Below are positions 62,423 through 64,000 of a stretch of 64,000 nt of DNA, piece after piece (position 1 is the first letter of the stretch; every line of letters starts with the position of its first letter). Under the pieces are notes generated by a model, which saw only the letters and a program-made list of their open reading frames with translations, ran no database searches and was not told where the DNA came from. Origin of the DNA: Thermoanaerobacterales bacterium. Its GTDB lineage: Bacteria > Bacillota > Desulfotomaculia > Desulfotomaculales > JASEER01. The stretch covers positions 1-64,000 of the forward strand of contig JASEER010000002.1 of assembly GCA_030019475.1 (NCBI GenBank), in the 5' to 3' direction. The position numbers were made by a program, and so were the translations under genes.

Positions 62423-64000
62423 ATGATTGAACGGAACTTTGATATCCCCTTCGTAGCCGCTATGGCTCTTCGGGAAAAACAGATTCAGCAGAATTACCGC
62501 CCGGTTATCGCCGTCCACAAGTGGTTCGCCCGGCGACCGGGCACACTTTTCCGCGCGCTTCTCCTGGCTGAATTCACCCAGGGACCATTAAGGGAAACCT
62601 ACTTTCAACCCCACCGCCTTGAGGGAATCAGGGTGGCAGATCCTTTTATGGGCGGAGGCACCCCTCTCATTGAGGCTAACCGCATCGGCTGCGGTATCAT
62701 CGGCTACGACATTAACCCAATGGCCTATTGGATTGTCCGTCAGGAAATCGAACGCCTGGATCTTGACGCCTACCGCTTGGCGGCGGCGCAACTTCGCCAG
62801 GAGCTTGAAAAACAGGTTGGAAGGTTCTATCGGACCCGTTGTCTCGAATGCGGTTCTCCCGAGGCGTATGTCAAGTACTTTATCTGGGTCAAGACCCAAC
62901 ACTGTGTAAAATGCGGCCGGGAATTTGAACTTTTTCCCGGATACCTGCTGGCTGAAAACAGGCGGCATCCCCTCAATGTAATCATTTGCAGGAACTGTGG
63001 GGAGTTAAACGAAGTGCCGGACCGCAAGGCTCCCGGTGACTGTCGTGTCTGCACGCAACCGTTGCAAGTTAGCGGCCCCGCACGCCACAACCGTTGTACC
63101 TGTCCACATTGCGGTCACATCAACTCATATCCTAACCCGGCGGCCGGTCCGCCCACCCACCGTATGGTAGCCATTGAATATCATTGTCCGTCCTGCAAAC
63201 CCCACCATCGAGGGCGATTCTTTAAAAAACCTGACGGGGATGATTTATCCCGGTACGCTGAAGTAGAAGCTATGTGGACACAAACCACCCCGTTGTACAC
63301 GCCGGACGAAGAAATCCCGGCGGGTGATGAAACGGACCGCCTCCACCGGTGGGGTTACCGGCGGTACCGGGAGATGTTTAACGGGCGTCAGTTATTGGGT
63401 TTGGAATTGAGTTGCCGGTTAATCGCCAAGGTACACGATGAGCGGGTTAGAAATGCCCTGGCGACTAACCTATCCGACCTGTTGCGCTACCAGAACATGC
63501 TCTGCCGCTACGATACTATGGCCCTGAAGTCCTTGGACATTTTCTCAGTCCACGGCTTTCCAGTGGGTTTGATCCCGTGTGAATCCAATCTGCTGGGTAT
63601 CCCCAACGGGTTACCGGGCACCAATGTGGGCAGCGGAGGATGGTCAAACATCGTAGACAAGTATGCCCGGGCCAAGGCTTATTGCGAAAATCCCTACGAA
63701 ATCCGCTACCAAAACGGGCGAAAGATACTGGATAAAATTCCCGGGGAATGGATCGGCGATTACCGGGATTCAACCATCCCCGCGGAAAGGCGGGAAGTCA
63801 GGCTACATTGCGGGAGTTCAACCCTTGCTGAGATTCCTCCCGCATCTCTTGATGCTGTAGTTACGGACCCTCCGTATTTTGCTAATGTGCAGTACGCGGA
63901 GTTGATGGACTTTTGCTATGTTTGGTTACGTCGCCTGGCGATAGACGTCGGAGACGCTTTCCGGAGGATGTCAACGCGTGATCCTAACGAACTAACCGGG
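62423..64000 (+). CDS. DUF1156-type adenine-specific DNA methylase, 3' end outside window
   Basis: 526 codons open to the window edge. NYRPVIAVHKWFARRPGTLFRALLL is the DUF1156 N-terminus. Motif I is VADPFMGGGTPLIEANRIG, motif IV VVTDPPYFANVQYAELMDFCYVWLR. Between them lie three Zn-ribbon pairs (CLECGS/CVKCGR; CRNCGE/CRVC; CPHCGH/CPSC). Proteins like this head gene clusters with a DUF499 AAA+ ATPase and helicase/nuclease genes that look like phage-defence systems. The start ATG 62423 has a poor ribosome site and lies 8 bases after the previous gene. Confidence 0.88.
   Translation, partial: MIERNFDIPFVAAMALREKQIQQNYRPVIAVHKWFARRPGTLFRALLLAEFTQGPLRETYFQPHRLEGIRVADPFMGGGTPLIEANRIGCGIIGYDINPMAYWIVRQEIERLDLDAYRLAAAQLRQELEKQVGRFYRTRCLECGSPEAYVKYFIWVKTQHCVKCGREFELFPGYLLAENRRHPLNVIICRNCGELNEVPDRKAPGDCRVCTQPLQVSGPARHNRCTCPHCGHINSYPNPAAGPPTHRMVAIEYHCPSCKPHHRGRFFKKPDGDDLSRYAEVEAMWTQTTPLYTPDEEIPAGDETDRLHRWGYRRYREMFNGRQLLGLELSCRLIAKVHDERVRNALATNLSDLLRYQNMLCRYDTMALKSLDIFSVHGFPVGLIPCESNLLGIPNGLPGTNVGSGGWSNIVDKYARAKAYCENPYEIRYQNGRKILDKIPGEWIGDYRDSTIPAERREVRLHCGSSTLAEIPPASLDAVVTDPPYFANVQYAELMDFCYVWLRRLAIDVGDAFRRMSTRDPNELTG

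Overview
The window (high GC, many GTG/TTG starts, strong AGGAGG-type ribosome sites) looks like chromosome of an anaerobic, probably spore-forming Clostridia-class Firmicute of the Peptococcaceae/Thermoanaerobacterales type. Grounds: the CIRCE/HrcA heat-shock locus, the sporulation pair yqfC-yqfD, the rpsU-yqfC-yqfD-phoH-pgpH-ybeY-cdd-era order, CO dehydrogenase, a formate dehydrogenase linked to an MvhD-type subunit, AdhE, and an archaeal-type chaperonin inside the hrcA-dnaK operon, a trait known from Carboxydothermus and relatives. No tRNA, rRNA, CRISPR array or intact insertion sequence was seen.

Layout. 1-2 kb: edge of an accessory/defence region, with the C-terminus of a DUF4420 (PD-(D/E)XK) protein and a Mig.Mth-like T/G mismatch glycosylase, followed by poorly coding DNA. 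2-10.8 kb: HIRAN protein, secreted transglutaminase-like protein, lepA, hemW and a phosphorelay (hybrid kinase, Hpt protein, HD-GYP regulator). 10.9-23.8 kb: hrcA-chaperonin-grpE-dnaK-dnaJ, cooC/cooS, prmA-rsmE-mtaB-hinT. 23.8-33.3 kb: rpsU to era, then adhE on the other strand. 33.4-39.8 kb: two tandem promoter-terminator units that look like paralogous small RNAs, a 42-residue membrane peptide, and a five-gene formate operon containing two UGA-selenocysteine genes. 39.8-49.4 kb: VanW protein, rarA, Crp-type regulator, ccsA, two PadR genes and a PadR/tungstate-binding-protein-like/TSUP operon. 49.5-55.8 kb: a six-gene selenium operon (selD, radical SAM enzyme, methyltransferase, membrane ferredoxin, small selenoprotein, DsrE protein), a divergent LysR gene and a DUF1540 selenoprotein. 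56-61.7 kb: nucleoside ABC importer, dCMP deaminase, ArsR regulator. 61.7-64 kb: N-formylglutamate-amidohydrolase-like protein and a truncated DUF1156 DNA methylase, possibly the start of a second defence locus.

The main theme is selenium. Five genes contain an in-frame UGA that should be read as selenocysteine: mvhD, fdhA, an 85-residue thioredoxin-like protein, selD and a DUF1540 protein. Conceptual translation splits or truncates all five. selD heads an operon that encodes one of these selenoproteins and several redox enzymes, so selenium supply and use appear to be co-regulated. The formate operon (MvhD, FdhB, FdhA, FNT channel) and CODH serve C1 redox metabolism. Two genes, adhE and the LysR regulator, appear to start at AUC.
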